Below, in pieces: positions 32,060 through 43,026 of a stretch of DNA of 64,000 bases. Source of the stretch: Erinaceus europaeus (Eukaryota > Chordata > Mammalia > Eulipotyphla > Erinaceidae); NCBI RefSeq assembly GCF_950295315.1, contig NC_080171.1, forward strand, positions 90,393,016 to 90,457,015, given 5' to 3'. Each line of letters opens with the position of its first letter. Within the stretch, counting starts at the first letter, position 1. The notes under the pieces are model-generated. The model saw nothing but the letters and a program-made list of their open reading frames with translations, was not told where the DNA came from and searched no databases. Position numbers and translations under genes: made by a program.

Positions 32060-33630
32060 ACAAAATATTCCATTGAGAAGCAACTAAGTTGATGCAACCA
32101 GTACCACCTTGCCCTGTTTCACTTCAGACTGTGTCCAGAGGCACCAGGCCTGAGATGTCAACCCTCTATCTCCAGTACTCCAGTGAGGCTTTTCTAACTC
32201 AGGGGACACCCTAGTTCCACTTAAGGTGGCACACTTCTGAACAAAGTTACAGAACCTAGATATAGACCAGGACCCATGAGATACGGCACATGTACCCTAA
32301 GTTAGGGGAAATATATACCTTAAAGCAAAAGTGCACAATAGTCTACAGTGACTCAATAAGGACAGCAAGCAAGTAGAAAGACCTAAAAAAGACACCACAA
32401 AGTACTTAATCAAATATTTTCTACTTAGACCTAGATACCCTCCTATCCTACCTCCTACTTCAATTCTCACAATCCCTCTAAAGACTAATCTTGTCAGATA
32501 AAAGAAGGAGTACAAAAGCTGGATAAGGGCAAGAGACCAGCACACTTTAATGATGGACTTTTTGTTCACCACCAGCCCGCACCACCATCTTGGACCCTAG
32601 TCAGGGAATCCTTGGATTCCTACAGAGATATGATGGACCTAGACCTCTCATAGCTCCCTCTCTCCACTATCACTGGTCACTCTCATCAGAACCATCATCA
32701 TTAGCCTTCTTGTGAGCCTCTACATGACCTTGCTCTCAACACAGAACAGCAACGGTTAGGGGTTAGGGACTGTCTCTCTTTCCCAAGGGAGGCTGTGTCA
32801 ACCTACTATGCCACTCGAGGAAGACTAGTCCAAAAATGAGTGCAGCCTAGAATGTTTCTAGCCATGACCATGAACTGCAAGCTCAGATTGTCAGGGGTGC
32901 AGAGATTACAAAGGCTTCTGTGCTAAATATGAGTTGATATGAGCACCAGGTAAGATTGAAGGGGTTTGTAGTTAATGTTATTTATATACTTTCCTCACAT
33001 TTGGGAGCTATTCTCTGCTCTGATCTAGCTTTCTTGTCCTATTCTCAACTCTGACACTGTCTTCCCATACAATATTTTTAGCCCACCTACATGTTAGCTA
33101 TCAAACTCAGGCAAAAATTTCTGAAGACATAGGCCCCTTGGAATATACCCAACATAGACTTCCTGCCTTCTTCCCACACAAAGACCCTTAATTCCATCTG
33201 TTTTATTCTCACTTTTAGGTTCTGGATTATTAAACATTTTGTCCTGCTTTATATCTTATTGATTTTCAGCCACCAAGTTGCAGACATTACCATGACACCA
33301 TCCTGAATTCCCTAGGCAGAGGACCTCATTATTGTTCCCTGAAACCTTACCTGTCCAAAGCCCTACCCCACGAGGGAAAGATAGAAACAAGATAGGGATA
33401 TGGATCCACCTGCTAACATCCATGCTTAGTGGAAAAGTAATTGTAGAAGCCAGATCTTCCATCTTCTTCACCCCATAAAAATTTTGGTTCATACTCCTAG
33501 AGAGATAAGTAATGACTCTTCCAATGGAGGGGATAGGATATGGAACTCTGATGTTGGGAATTACATGGAATTGTACCCCTCTTATTCAACAGTTTTGTTA
33601 ATCATTATTAAATCACTGATAAAAAAAGAA
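32060..33630 (+). mobile_element. Older-subfamily L1 3' UTR
   Basis: From gatgcaaccagtaccacc onward the blocks follow the 3' UTR order of L1-A and L1-B, but with an extra segment of about 0.8 kb (about 32370-33240). That segment also occurs at 53620-54000 and 43476-43697, so it marks an older subfamily with a longer 3' UTR. The element ends ttattaaatcactgataaaaaaag. Confidence 0.75.
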
Positions 33631-33714
33631 TCAGAGTAACTATCAACATCAGTAAAAATACAGCTAACACTTGTTAAATATAAATTATGTGGTAGTTAAT
33701 ATAAAAGATCATAT

Positions 33715-33872
33715 GTACATTTATTTATTTATTTATTTATTTTGATATATAGGAAAAGAGCATGTGAGAGACCGCAGCACCAAAGCTTCCTTCTGTGTAG
33801 TGAGGGCCAAGTTCAAACCTCGGTCATACACAAACAAAGCTTCACACCATGCAACAGAACTATCTCGCCAGC
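33715..33872 (-). mobile_element. Old tRNA-derived SINE, minus strand
   Basis: (TTTA)n tail complement, gagagaccgcagcaccaaagc, gttcaaacctcgg and aactatctcgccagcc complete the order of the old minus-strand family. Confidence 0.55.
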
Positions 33873-34095
33873 CTTGTACCCCTATGTTCATAGCTGCATT
33901 TATAATATTTAAGGAGTTGAAGTAACCTAAAAACTTAAATACCCATTGATGGAATTTTTAAAAAAAGCTATGGGACATATGCGTAATGGAATACTCCTCT
34001 GCAATTATGTTATTTGGGACAAATGAATGGAACTGGAGGTGATATGTAGACAGAGAAGCTAAGATTTAATTTCTCAAGAGAGAGGCAAGGGTTAA
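33873..34095 (+). mobile_element. Old L1 ORF2 C-terminal fragment
   Basis: tgtacccctatgttcatagctgc, attgatggaa and taatggaatactcctctgcaa match the L1 segment at 11240-11370. Confidence 0.7.
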
Positions 34096-34124
34096 CTTCT
34101 TAAATGAAGAAAACTGCCTTTGAG

Positions 34125-34335
34125 GGGCCAGGTGGTGGTGCATCTGGTTAAGCACACACACATTACACTGCTCAGGGTCCTATGTTCAAGTCCCTGGTCC
34201 CCATCTCACCTTTAGGGGGGAAGTTGCACAAATGGTGAAGCAGGGCTGCAGATGTCACTCTCTTCCTCCCTATCTCACCCTCTCAACTTCTCTCTGTCTC
34301 TACCCAATAAAAAAGTAAATAAAAATATTTTTAAA
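34125..34335 (+). mobile_element. Older tRNA-derived SINE, near complete
   Basis: The head ccaggtggtggtgcatctgg, the gttcaagtccctgg B-box region, a CT-rich body and ctacccaataaaaaag tail are all visible. Confidence 0.85.
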
Positions 34336-34499
34336 AAGAAAACTTTGACAACACCCCCCCAGCATAAACAGGGCTTTCTACTGTTGTAATCAAAGTGACC
34401 AGCAACCTTAGGATATGCTACTTCTACCTAAGAGTCTACAAATTGTAGTCTCTCTCTCCCCTTCTCTCTCCTCCCACCTCTCATCTCTCTATATCTCTC

Positions 34500-34550
34500 A
34501 TATTTCTCTCTCTCTCTCTCTCTCTCTCCCTCTCTCTCTCATATTTCTCT
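34500..34550 (+). repeat. (TC)n microsatellite
   Basis: TC dinucleotide run with minor interruptions. Confidence 0.9.
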
Positions 34551-34617
34551 ATCACCAGAGTTATCAGTGGGGATTCGCTGTACGCACTACAAATACACTG
34601 CTCACAGTGGCGATTTT

Positions 34618-34793
34618 TTCCCTTTCTATTTATTATTAGTATTAAGTAGGACAGAAGAGGTCAGAGATAGAGGAAGAGAAAGGTAGACACCTGCAGACCT
34701 GTTTTACTGTTTGGAGAGCAGGCTCAGACAGACCCATGTTTTTGCACTTGGTAATACATTCACTTAACCAGGTGCTCAGCCCCCAGCTTTAGT
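34618..34793 (-). mobile_element. Older tRNA-derived SINE, minus strand
   Basis: attattagtattaag tail side, gaggaagagaaaggtagacacc body and a head complement ending aaccaggtgctcagccccc. Confidence 0.75.
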
Positions 34794-34807
34794 CTCTTTA
34801 TACAGAC

Positions 34808-34842
34808 AAAAAAAAAAAAAGAAAGAAAGAAAGAAAGAAAGA
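34808..34842 (+). repeat. A-run and (GAAA)n
   Basis: Twelve A followed by GAAA units. Confidence 0.9.
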
Positions 34843-35031
34843 CCTGTTAAGCACATTGCTCTGAGATACTCTGGGGGTGTTGACAATTGTATAAAAGAGC
34901 GAGTGCCACTGGGCTCAGGGCTTAGTCTCTTTTTTAGATATAAGTCTACTGAGCCTGCTGGCATTAAATAAACACTGTTTCCTGCATTAAAATCTGGGGT
35001 GTCCTATCTCTCTGCCCAAGAATCCAATGAC
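34843..35031 (+). mobile_element. LTR fragment (endogenous retrovirus-like), non-coding
   Basis: A TATAAAA box at about 34892 is followed about 80 bp later by AATAAA (about 34967), then a tail ending ...aagaatccaatgaca. This TATA to poly-A spacing is that of a U3/R/U5 boundary. The 5' part is missing, and there is no coding sequence. Confidence 0.5.
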
Positions 35032-35057
35032 AGTATTGGTTTGTAAAGTTAGAATGT

Positions 35058-35395
35058 GAGGGGGAGGGATGGTGGTGCACCTGGTTAAGAACACATATTA
35101 CTATGTACAAGGACTTGGGTTTGAGCCCCCACTCCCCACCAGCAGCAGGGACGTTTCACCAGTGTAGCAGGTCTGCTGCTGTCTATGTTTCTCTCTCCCC
35201 CTCTATCTTCCCTTCCTTCTCAATTTCTCTCTTTCCTATCTAATAAAATAGAATTTAAAAATAGAAAAAAAAAATGGTGGCCAGGAGCACAAGATTCATA
35301 GTCTAAGCACCAAGTTCCAGCAATAACTTTGGAGGCAAAAAAAAGTAAAGTAGAAATAAAAAATAATTAATTAATTAATTAATTAACGAAGAAGG
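35058..35395 (+). mobile_element. Older tRNA-derived SINE with long tail
   Basis: Head gagggatggtggtgcacctgg, CT-rich body, ctttcctatctaataaaatag, then a ggccaggagcacaagattc segment and an ATTA-rich tail. Confidence 0.8.
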
Positions 35396-35863
35396 AGAAA
35401 GACAACTACCAGATGCTTCTGCTCATATGTGAAACATAGAGAACTGAAACACCTGAACTTGTAAAAAGAAAAAAAAAAGTAGGCAGACTCTGTGTAAGAC
35501 TGTGAGAACTATTATTGGGCAATAGGAAACTTGAGGAATTTTTCTGTCCAAGAATGCATCAGGAGTGGTCTGGGAGGTGGCACAGTGGATAAGGCTTTGA
35601 ATTCTCAAGCCTGAGACCCTAAATTCAATCCCCAGCAGCACGTGTACCAGAGTGATGTCTTGTTATTTCTCTGTATCCTATAATTTCTAATGAATGAATA
35701 AATAAAATCTTCAAAAATGCATTAGGACCTTTCTGACAACCCAGTATTTTGATAGTTATCATGGAGGTAGACAGAACTCTGGAGGTTGGTGGGTGAGGTG
35801 TGGAACTATATCCCTGTAACCTCATAACTGTGTCAATCATTAATAAACCAATTAAAAAACATG
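35396..35863 (+). mobile_element. Old L1 3' end, split by a SINE
   Basis: The segments 35396-35564 (gcttctgctcatatgtgaaac...) and 35716-35863 (ggtgtggaactatatccctg...cattaataaacc) are one L1 3' end; the SINE at 35565-35715 sits between them. Confidence 0.65.
35565..35715 (+). mobile_element. Old SINE inserted in an L1, with TSD
   Basis: The flanks AATGCATCAGGA (35553-35564) and AATGCATTAGGA (35716-35727) differ at one base. The head ggtctgggaggtggcacag and the short body fit a tRNA-derived SINE. Confidence 0.75.
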
Positions 35864-35924
35864 CAAACTATATGCCAGACTATTCATTGTATGCTGTGTT
35901 GCTTAAACTTCAAGCCAACTTTCT

Positions 35925-36045
35925 ATAATTAATAATATTAGTACCAATCTACATATGAAGAAACTGAGGTTCAGAGAGTCGCAGGGTTGTGTTTAAATTT
36001 AGATTTCACAGCTCCAGCACAGAGATTCAGGCAGGATCTCCACTA
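35925..36045 (+). mobile_element. MIR fragment
   Basis: tatgaagaaactgaggttcagagag is a close match to the MIR core (gaggaaactgaggc.cagagag). Confidence 0.65.
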
Positions 36046-36089
36046 TATTATACATATTGGTACCCCAGAGCAAGGCAGAGTAAAATGCT

Positions 36090-36250
36090 TACCTGATTTT
36101 TTGTTGTTGTTTTATCTGTCATCAGGGCTTCACCGCATTGGGTTGACATTTCCAGACAGAAGGAAAGAGATAGAGGAAGGGAGGGAGGGAAGGACAGGGG
36201 CATCACATTCTGAAACTTCCCCTTAGTGCCTTGGGGGCAGGGCTTGTGTC
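36090..36250 (-). mobile_element. Old SINE, minus strand
   Basis: Tail complement ttttttgttgttgttttat, a GAGA-rich body (36160-36195) and a degraded head complement. Confidence 0.45.
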
Positions 36251-36840
36251 TGGATTGCTGACAGGTTCAAAATCAATGGTACAAACCAGATGAAATATCT
36301 TCAGCCCCTTAGTCACTGATCACTGAAATAAACTTCCTTATGTCTTTTCCCCAACCAAATCTATGTTTTATCCTAAAACAAGGAGTGGACCTTTGGATCA
36401 GAGGACCCAAATATAAAAAAGAAGATGCCTGTGGTGTCCAACACTCCCAATTCACAGATCCTGTCTAACTTCAAATCACCAGCAGCAAAGCATAAAGAAC
36501 CCAAATTTGGAAACAAATGAATTTCTCAGCTGCAGCCATTGCCCGTCTGTGGCCCCTGCTGGTGCACATGCATACAGATACAGGCATATATGCCTCTGCA
36601 TACGCCCTGAGGTAGGTACAGCACGTGTGCATTCTTTTCAGTTCTGCAGAAGCAGCAGATGGATAATTGCAGCCCCTAAATGCCTAATCTGCTCTCCGGG
36701 ACACGGGCAGATTTCTGAGCCAACAAACTTAATTGAACTTTTTATTCCAGCTGGAAAAGGTTACAGAGTTGCTGCGCACACAGCAAAGGCAGAATGAAAA
36801 GGTCAGCGGCTCAGTCCTCTTTGTAATGGATTGACCAAAG
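36251..36840 (+). other. Apparently unique, GC-richer block around a candidate exon
   Basis: No repeat is recognised. Sequence complexity and CpG content are higher than in the neighbours, which would suit a conserved intronic element. It contains the candidate exon at 36751-36801. A frame at 36507-36797 overlaps in another phase and shows no motif. Confidence 0.4.
36751..36801 (+). CDS. Candidate 51 bp in-frame microexon (coiled-coil-like)
   Basis: The segment lies between a good acceptor (pyrimidine-rich ttgaactttttattccag, ending at 36750, with a branch-point-like cttaat about 20 bases upstream) and a GT donor (AAAAG|gtcagc at 36801/36802). It is exactly 17 codons and reads LEKVTELLRTQQRQNEK in phase 0, a charged, helix-forming, protein-like peptide. 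If not spliced, the frame stops about 11 codons later. Short in-frame exons with conserved flanks are typical of neuronal microexons. I cannot name the gene, no second exon was found in the window, and the donor is weak, so this could be chance. Confidence 0.35.
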
Positions 36841-37007
36841 GCATATTGTTTTGTTTTCTTTTTCTTTCTTTAAAAAAAAACCTCTTATATCCACTGGGTT
36901 GTAAAACTTCATTAGCCTAGTTAAACTTCCCTCTCCCTACATTGAAAAGTTTACAGATTATGCTTATTATGAGCAAGCTCATCAGAAAGCTTGTGAAAAA
37001 CCCTCAC

Positions 37008-37140
37008 TCTAAAAGGGCTAGGAAGTTATCTCACATGGATAATGTGCCTGCTTTTTTCTGTGCACCACCCAGGCTTCAGCCTCAACATCCCCCCTCCCCC
37101 CCCCCACACACATACTACCCTGGAAGAATCTTTGTGCTTT
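37008..37140 (+). mobile_element. Old tRNA-derived SINE fragment
   Basis: gctaggaagttatctcacatggataatgtgcctgc has the style of the old SINE head; a C/CA-rich stretch follows. Confidence 0.45.
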
Positions 37141-37216
37141 AGTATCTTTTCTTCTTATTCCTCTGTTTCTCTCTCTCTGCCTGAAACAGCTCAAAGCAGT
37201 GTAACCCCTGTGCCTA

Positions 37217-37218
<2 letters not shown>

Positions 37219-37260
<42 letters not shown>
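37219..37260 (+). repeat. (CA)n then (TA)n
   Basis: An uninterrupted CA run with a short TA end. Confidence 0.95.
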
Positions 37261-37384
37261 GCATGCAAAAGAAAGGTCCTGAGGCATGAAACTTTTTTAA
37301 AGGTGTCTAAAACTCTTCAGGTCCTATAGATTATCTGTAAAAGCACATCTGAACTTTAGCATGTGTACAGATAATCTTAAAAAT

Positions 37385-37610
37385 AGGTAGTGGGGTACCT
37401 GGTGGTGGCTCCCCTGGTTAAGGACATATATTAAAGTGTGTAAGGACCTGGGTTGGAGCCCCCAGTCCCCACCTGCAGGGGGAAAGCTTCACAGGTGGTG
37501 AAGAAGTGTTGCAGGTGTCTCTCTGTCTCTCTCCCTCTCTGTTACCACCTTCCCTCTCAATTTCTGACTGTCTCTATCCAACAAAGTTTTTTTTTTTTTT
37601 TTTAAAAAAA
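37385..37610 (+). mobile_element. Older tRNA-derived SINE
   Basis: tacctggtggtggctcccctgg head, gttggagcccccag, CT body, ctatccaacaaag and a T/A-rich tail. Confidence 0.85.
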
Positions 37611-38705
37611 GGAAAAAGTAGAGAGAATCTGTAAAATGATGCATTTTTCAGCTAGAAGATCTAAGATACAGTTTGGTAGCTTTAATTATCAGTCTTGTAT
37701 GGTATATGGTACATGTGCATAAGATAACATTGTGCAGTGTATTAAAATTTGCTAATCAAGAACTTAACTTTTGTCACCCCCAGAAAAGGTCAAGGTGTGA
37801 GGTGATAAAATGTGTTAATTAACTTGATGTGGGAGTTCTTTCACACTTGTAACAAATCACCACATTGTAAACTTTAAATAGTTTGCAATTTGCCAGTTAC
37901 AACTCAGTAAAAACAGCCTGAGGGGCAGGGAGGAACCAGCAATGATGCAAAGCAATAGAGAGATCAAAAGAAAGACTCACTCTAAAAAAACAGTGGAAAG
38001 ATGGGTAGGTTCTGTAACATTTTAAGAAGTCCATTAGAAGTTCCTGTGTGGTTTGTCTATAGATACATAACCTGGAGGCATTGAAGTTGGGCCTTTAACA
38101 CTGAGTAGGATTTGAATATGTTTTAGTGGGGGCAGGGTAGAGGACATTGAATTCTACAAAGAGCTAAGAATATTTTTTAGCTTAAAAGATGAGAAAATTT
38201 TGAGAAACATGATTACTGTCATCAAATACCTGAAATACTGCAGAACAGGGATTAATCTTTGTCATTGCAATTCCAAGGGAAAGAACCAGAAGTCATGGGA
38301 GGGGGTGCAGCTTTGACACAATATAAGAAATCACTATAATGCTTCTAATAATTTAAATGGGAATGGACTATTGCCTGATGTAGTTAGGTCCCTGCCATTT
38401 GGTCCTGTCCAACCTGACTGGGAAGCCACTTAATGGAGACTGTAAAGCAGACTAAGGCAATATATAGAAAGCTGAAGTAGATAATTAATTTCATAGGAAT
38501 CTATATTAGTACTCAGTAAGTGTCAAAATAATATATCCCTTGATTTTCTGGTCTTATTTCCAGTAAGATTTCTCAAATGAGTACCTCCTGACCTAATACA
38601 TAGTCTTATAGTAGATTTTGATATGTTCTGCTTGCTTCCAAGTTAGCCTGATTTTAAATACATTTTCCATTATGTCACATAATGGAAACCACATAATCTA
38701 CTTTA
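37611..38705. other. Apparently unique sequence
   Basis: About 1.1 kb with no repeat, exon or RNA gene I can support. Confidence 0.35.
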
Positions 38706-38791
38706 GGGGTTAGAGAGGCAGCTCACTGGGTAGTTCAGGTACCTTGCCATGCATATGGTGCAGATCACAGGAAGCTTAAGGGCCATAGTCT

Positions 38792-38846
<55 letters not shown>

Positions 38847-38970
38847 TCTCTCCCCTCTCCCTATGAAAATATGTCCCTGGGTCAGGGAGATTACAAAGCT
38901 GTTTACATAGCAGATGTTGATATCTGAGGCTTGGAGATAATTGGTTGAATTCCTGGCACTACTATAAGTC
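38706..38970 (+). mobile_element. Two old SINE pieces around a (TC)n run
   Basis: Heads ggttagaggcagctcactggg-like (38706) and ggtcagggagattacaaagc (38880) follow the old tRNA-type pattern. A TC run of about 55 bp lies at 38790-38850. Confidence 0.5.
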
Positions 38971-39224
38971 ATAGTTGAGCAGTATTCTGGTAAGAATAAG
39001 AGAAGAAATGTATATGTATTATTTTAAAGATAGATATTACCTCACCAAAGTGGTAGAAATTATTTTCTGCTTAATGTATATAACTTTTTTTTTCATTTTC
39101 TGTAAAATAAATGTCATCCTCTTTTGAATGACATGCAAAGACCCCATGCCTTAGATACCATTCATCTTATAGATCTTAATTTTTCCACTCCTTTCCTCCA
39201 ATAAAAGTGGCTGGTTTCGGGAGG

Positions 39225-39412
39225 GTACCTACAGTGGTGCACCTTGTTAAGAACACATAATGACATGCTCAAGGACCCAGGTTTGAGCTCCCACACCCCA
39301 TATGCAGTGGGAATGCCTCACACTTGGTGAAGCAAGTCTACAAGCTCTATCTTTCTCCCTATTTATCTCCCCTTCCCCTCTCAATATCTCTCTGTCCTAT
39401 CCAATAAAGCAT
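39225..39412 (+). mobile_element. Older tRNA-derived SINE, 5' part, split by an LTR
   Basis: The head gtacctacagtggtgcacc through to ctgtcctatccaataaagc is intact. The tail resumes after the LTR at 39878-39935 (aaaaaaaatgaccaccaaaagcag). Confidence 0.8.
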
Positions 39413-39416
39413 AAAG

Positions 39417-39873
39417 TGTTAGGTTCCGTAATCCAAGAAATTCACCAAGAGACCAGGATGATGTAAAGACAAAGAGCTTTATTTACTAGCCCAGGATAGG
39501 GCTAGGGCTGAGAACCCACAGCTGTATTGGGTGCTCAACCCTGATTACAATTTCTGCTGGTCTTAAGTAGGGTTTAGGACAAAGGGGCTACGTGACAAGC
39601 ATCATGCCAGTTTAGTTAAAAAGTTTTCCCAAGCCATAGCAGGAGGAAGCAGGGGTAGGGGCTGCGACTTTTGGTTATCTCCCCTCCTGCTAGGTCAGCA
39701 GGATGTAGCAGGTTGGGGAGTTGCCTTTGTTAATTGTCTCCCCTCAGCAGGAAATGTTTCCTTAACAGATTCTTGTCAAAACAAGTAGTTTACTGCCTTT
39801 CCAGGGGGCCCATTTTCTCGAATTTTACTTTTTTAACCCTTTTATTTCTGGAACAACATTTTACCTTCTAACA
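39417..39873 (-). mobile_element. Solo LTR of an endogenous retrovirus, non-coding
   Basis: The unit begins TGTTAGGTTCC and ends CCTTCTAACA, a TG...CA terminal inverted repeat. It is flanked by AAAG at 39413-39416 and 39874-39877, a 4 bp duplication as in many gammaretrovirus-like (ERV1) elements. On the minus strand AATAAA lies at about 39479-39484, and the R/U5 end reads ...cttggtgaatttcttgg. No gag, pol or env remains, so it is probably the product of LTR-LTR recombination. Confidence 0.75.
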
Positions 39874-39877
39874 AAAG

Positions 39878-40279
39878 GAAAAAGAAAAAAAATGACCACC
39901 AAAAGCAGAAACACACACACAAAATAACTCTTGAATTTCCGGGAAAAAGCAGAATGATTATGACAGAAGGAAACATGAGTGATCAGGAGTAAAATAAAAT
40001 GATGGTAATGGGACTAGAATTTTGACAGAGAATGTAGTAAAGCTTATATATGTACAGATCTATGAAGCTGAAGTATATACACTACTCTAACCTAATGATA
40101 ACTCAATATATTTATTATAAAATATAAACAAAATTTTTACATAAAATATAAAATATTAGTAAATATAGTAAATATAATAAATAAGTCACTTGTTAAAGAG
40201 ACCGTAGATTCAGATGCATTTAAGAGGGAAATAGGCACCACGTGAGCAAACTTGGTAAAGTGGATACTGGGGAAAATGG
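39878..40279. other. SINE tail remnant, then AT-rich sequence
   Basis: The first about 60 bp are the tail of the split SINE. The rest (ATAAA-rich, 40100-40190) shows nothing else. Confidence 0.4.
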
Positions 40280-40299
40280 AGAAGCAATAGTAATCTAAT

Positions 40300-40332
40300 T
40301 TTCTTTCTCTCTTTCTTTCTTTCTTTCTTTTT
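40300..40332 (+). repeat. (CTTT)n microsatellite
   Basis: CTTT units flank the SINE on both sides (see 40673), as if the SINE landed in, or duplicated, a CTTT array. Confidence 0.85.
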
Positions 40333-40672
40333 TTCCTCCAGGGTTATTGCTGGGCTCGGTGCCTGCACCCTGAATCCACTGCTCCTGGAGGCCATTTTTC
40401 CCCCTTTTGTTGCCCTTGTTGTTGTAGCCTTGTTGTGGTTATTATTATTGCCATTGTTGATGTTGTTCATTGTTGGATAGTACAGAGAGAAATGGAGAGA
40501 GGAGGGGAAGACAGAGAGGGTGAGAGAAAGATAGACACCTACAGACCTGCTTCACCTCCTGTGAAGGGACTCCCTTGCAGGTGGGGAGCGGTGGCTCAAA
40601 CCAGAATCCTTACATCTGTCCTTTTGCTTTGTGCCACATGCGCTTAACCCACTGCGTCATCGCCCGACCCCC
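40333..40672 (-). mobile_element. Young tRNA-derived SINE, complete, minus strand
   Basis: From tail to head on the plus strand: ccagggttattgctgggctcgg, ttgttgcccttgttgttg, GAGA-rich body, gactcccttgcaggtgggg and cttaacccactgcgtcatcgcccgacccc. It includes the extra 3' domain (gctcctggaggcca) missing from shorter copies. Confidence 0.88.
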
Positions 40673-40711
<39 letters not shown>

Positions 40712-40845
40712 CTCTTTCTCTCTTTCTCTCTTTCTTTTTTCTTTCTTTCTCCCTCCTCCCTTTTTCCTCCTCCACCTCTCCCTCCTTCCCCTCCTCCTCC
40801 TCTACCTCCTTCTCTCCCTCCTCTTCCTCTTCATCTTTTTGTATA
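40673..40845 (+). repeat. Pyrimidine-rich (CTTT/CTCC)n tract
   Basis: CTTT units pass into TTCCTCC-type sequence. The long Ser/Phe/Leu/Pro frames through it are low-complexity artefacts. Confidence 0.9.
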
Positions 40846-40970
40846 TTACCAGAGCACTGTTCAGCTCTGGTTTATGATGATGCGGGAGATTGAACCTGAG
40901 ACTTTGGAGTCTCAGGCATGATAGTTTCTTTGCATAACCATTATTCTATCTACCACTGCTTATGATCTCA
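40846..40970 (-). mobile_element. Old tRNA-derived SINE, minus strand
   Basis: agagcactgttcagctctgg, gggagattgaacctgag, ctcaggcatgatag and cataaccattattctatctacc are the family landmarks. Confidence 0.7.
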
Positions 40971-41059
40971 TTTTCTCCACTCTGTCATATTATTCTGGTA
41001 ATATATGTAGGATGTGATTCCAGTATTTCTACATATTTTTTCAAATGAATATAAAATCC

Positions 41060-41218
41060 AGATTTTTTAAAAGATTTTATTTATTTATGAGAAAAACAGG
41101 AAGAGAGAGAAAGAACCAGACATCACTCTGGCACATGTGTTGCTAAGGACAGAACTCAGGACCTCATGCTTGACAGTCCAAAGCTTTATCACTGCACCAC
41201 CTCCCAGACGACATATAA
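41060..41218 (-). mobile_element. Old tRNA-derived SINE, minus strand
   Basis: attttatttatttatgag, catcactctggcac, gacagaactcaggacctcatg and cactgcaccacctccc mark it. Confidence 0.65.
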
Positions 41219-42624
41219 AATCCAGATTTTTATAGCAAACCTAATTTAAAATAATCTATGATGCAAATGCAGTAGTTGGACACAGCTCATAAATTTCTGT
41301 TTTGCAACCTCTGTTGAAAGGTTTTGTGTTTCTCTTTTGGCCTATGTGTTATACACCTTCTATCCCCATCAGCACAAATACAAATATGAGTGGGTCACAC
41401 ATTCTCTATCTCCAGGCAGTGGTGAGCAGAAAAGAAATATGCCAATGAAGGTTTAGGACTACAAGTGTATTTAGCTCAATTTATCTCTAATTGTACAAGA
41501 GTAAGCATATCTCATTTCCTGTGCCTCACTTTCTTCAGCTAGTATGTGGGCATCTTAATTTTTATTCTGTATATCACAAAAACTATGAAAAATAAGTGAT
41601 ATAAGGAAAGTAAAATTGCCTTGAAATGAACAAAACCTTTGTAGACTGAAGGCAGCAAAACCTCATTTGATATAGTTAACAGGAGGCTAAGAGGTCCACA
41701 CTATACTTCCTAATGGGCTAGTTCTGCCATCAGGGTAAAAATGAGGCCATTTTCCAGCAAGAAGTTCTTCTGTTTCCTATAAATACCTTGGTTCAATATA
41801 AGCTGGCTCACTGAGTGGAGTAAAAAATTGATTGATAATTGGTTTCTCAATCTGGAGATGAACTGAAAGGACACATGTGGTTCTTTCCCAAACCAATGGC
41901 TTAACCCTCGTTTACTATATCTCATGTCCTCTTACACACAGCTCTGACAAGCAGCAGGAATTCTTGTCAATTGCTGTTTTCTCTTATCTTGGAAAAATAA
42001 AAATATATAAGAGAATCTAACTTCATGAGCATGTTGCTCGCAGTGAAGTTACCGGAATGGACTCTTTTGTTTCATGGTTTCAATGAGAAACAGAGATAAA
42101 TCCTTCTTAGATGGGAAACAGTGTTTACCAGCAATTCAAATACTACATATAAACATATTAAAGTCTATAAAACAGGGTGGCGAAATGCAGGAACTTGAGA
42201 GTTGCTCATAGTGTATATTTACTCTTGTTTTCCTTATAAGACCTTGTGGTGCCCGCTGAAATATAACTTTGTAGCATTTCCAACCAATAGGGGGACTCTA
42301 TTTCCCCTTTCTTTGAATACAGGTTGTCCTTGTGATTGGAATTATCATTAGAATCTTGGGTGAGTGGTGCTAATAACTCCAAGCATAAATGTTAAGATAA
42401 CTTGAAGCAGGTTCTTCTAGTGCCTGCTATTTCTTCCTCTCTCTCTCTTCCTATTCCTCTTACTTTTCCAATTTTTTCAGTTTCTTCAATCCCTGCACTT
42501 TGATTCTTCCTCCTTCAGAACCCAAATCCCAGTCTCTTTTTTAGGTCAGGTCAACATTTTATTTACCATGCCTTCTGTTTCTCTTTCCATAAGATCCATT
42601 GACCTACATAGTGACATACCAGTA
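41219..42624. other. Mostly unique, possible ancient repeat at 42240-42440
   Basis: A run with ttcctttgaat...gttgtccttgtgatt-like wording at 42240-42440 resembles an old mammalian repeat. Otherwise I see nothing. Confidence 0.3.
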
Positions 42625-42800
42625 GAATTTATTTGTTTATTTATTTATTTAGTATGGATAGAGACAGGGAGAAATTAAGGGTGAAGCAGGAGACTGAGAG
42701 AAATACCTGAAGCATTGCTACACTTCTCCTGAAGCTTCTCCCTGCAAGTGGGGCCAAGGGCTTGAACTTGAGTCCTTGTATACTGTAATGAATGTCCTTG
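42625..42800 (-). mobile_element. Older tRNA-derived SINE, minus strand
   Basis: (TTTA)n tail side, gagacagggagaaatt body, ctccctgcaagtggggcc and a degraded head complement. Confidence 0.7.
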
Positions 42801-43026
42801 AAGTAGATGTATACTGTATCATGCTCCAGTAGCAATTTCTTAATGTAATCACCATATGCTAGCCCAGAAAAGGAATGTTGCTGTTCAACCTTTCAAGTAT
42901 TTGAAATACATAGTTGGCCAATAATAGTGCTTCTTTCTTCTTAATCCAGCGGAAGCCAACAATCTTGGAAGCAGCTCCAGTAAGAACACAATAACAACAA
43001 ATACTACGTTTCCTAGGAGAGTATCT

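Noticed and set aside
32060..33630. Separate endogenous retrovirus or new repeat in the extra 3' UTR block
   Set aside because: The block recurs at 43476 and 53620 in the same order before the standard L1 end, so it is part of an older L1 3' UTR.
40575..40921. Ser/Phe/Pro-rich frames
   Set aside because: They translate the CTTT/CTCC tract and adjoining SINE.
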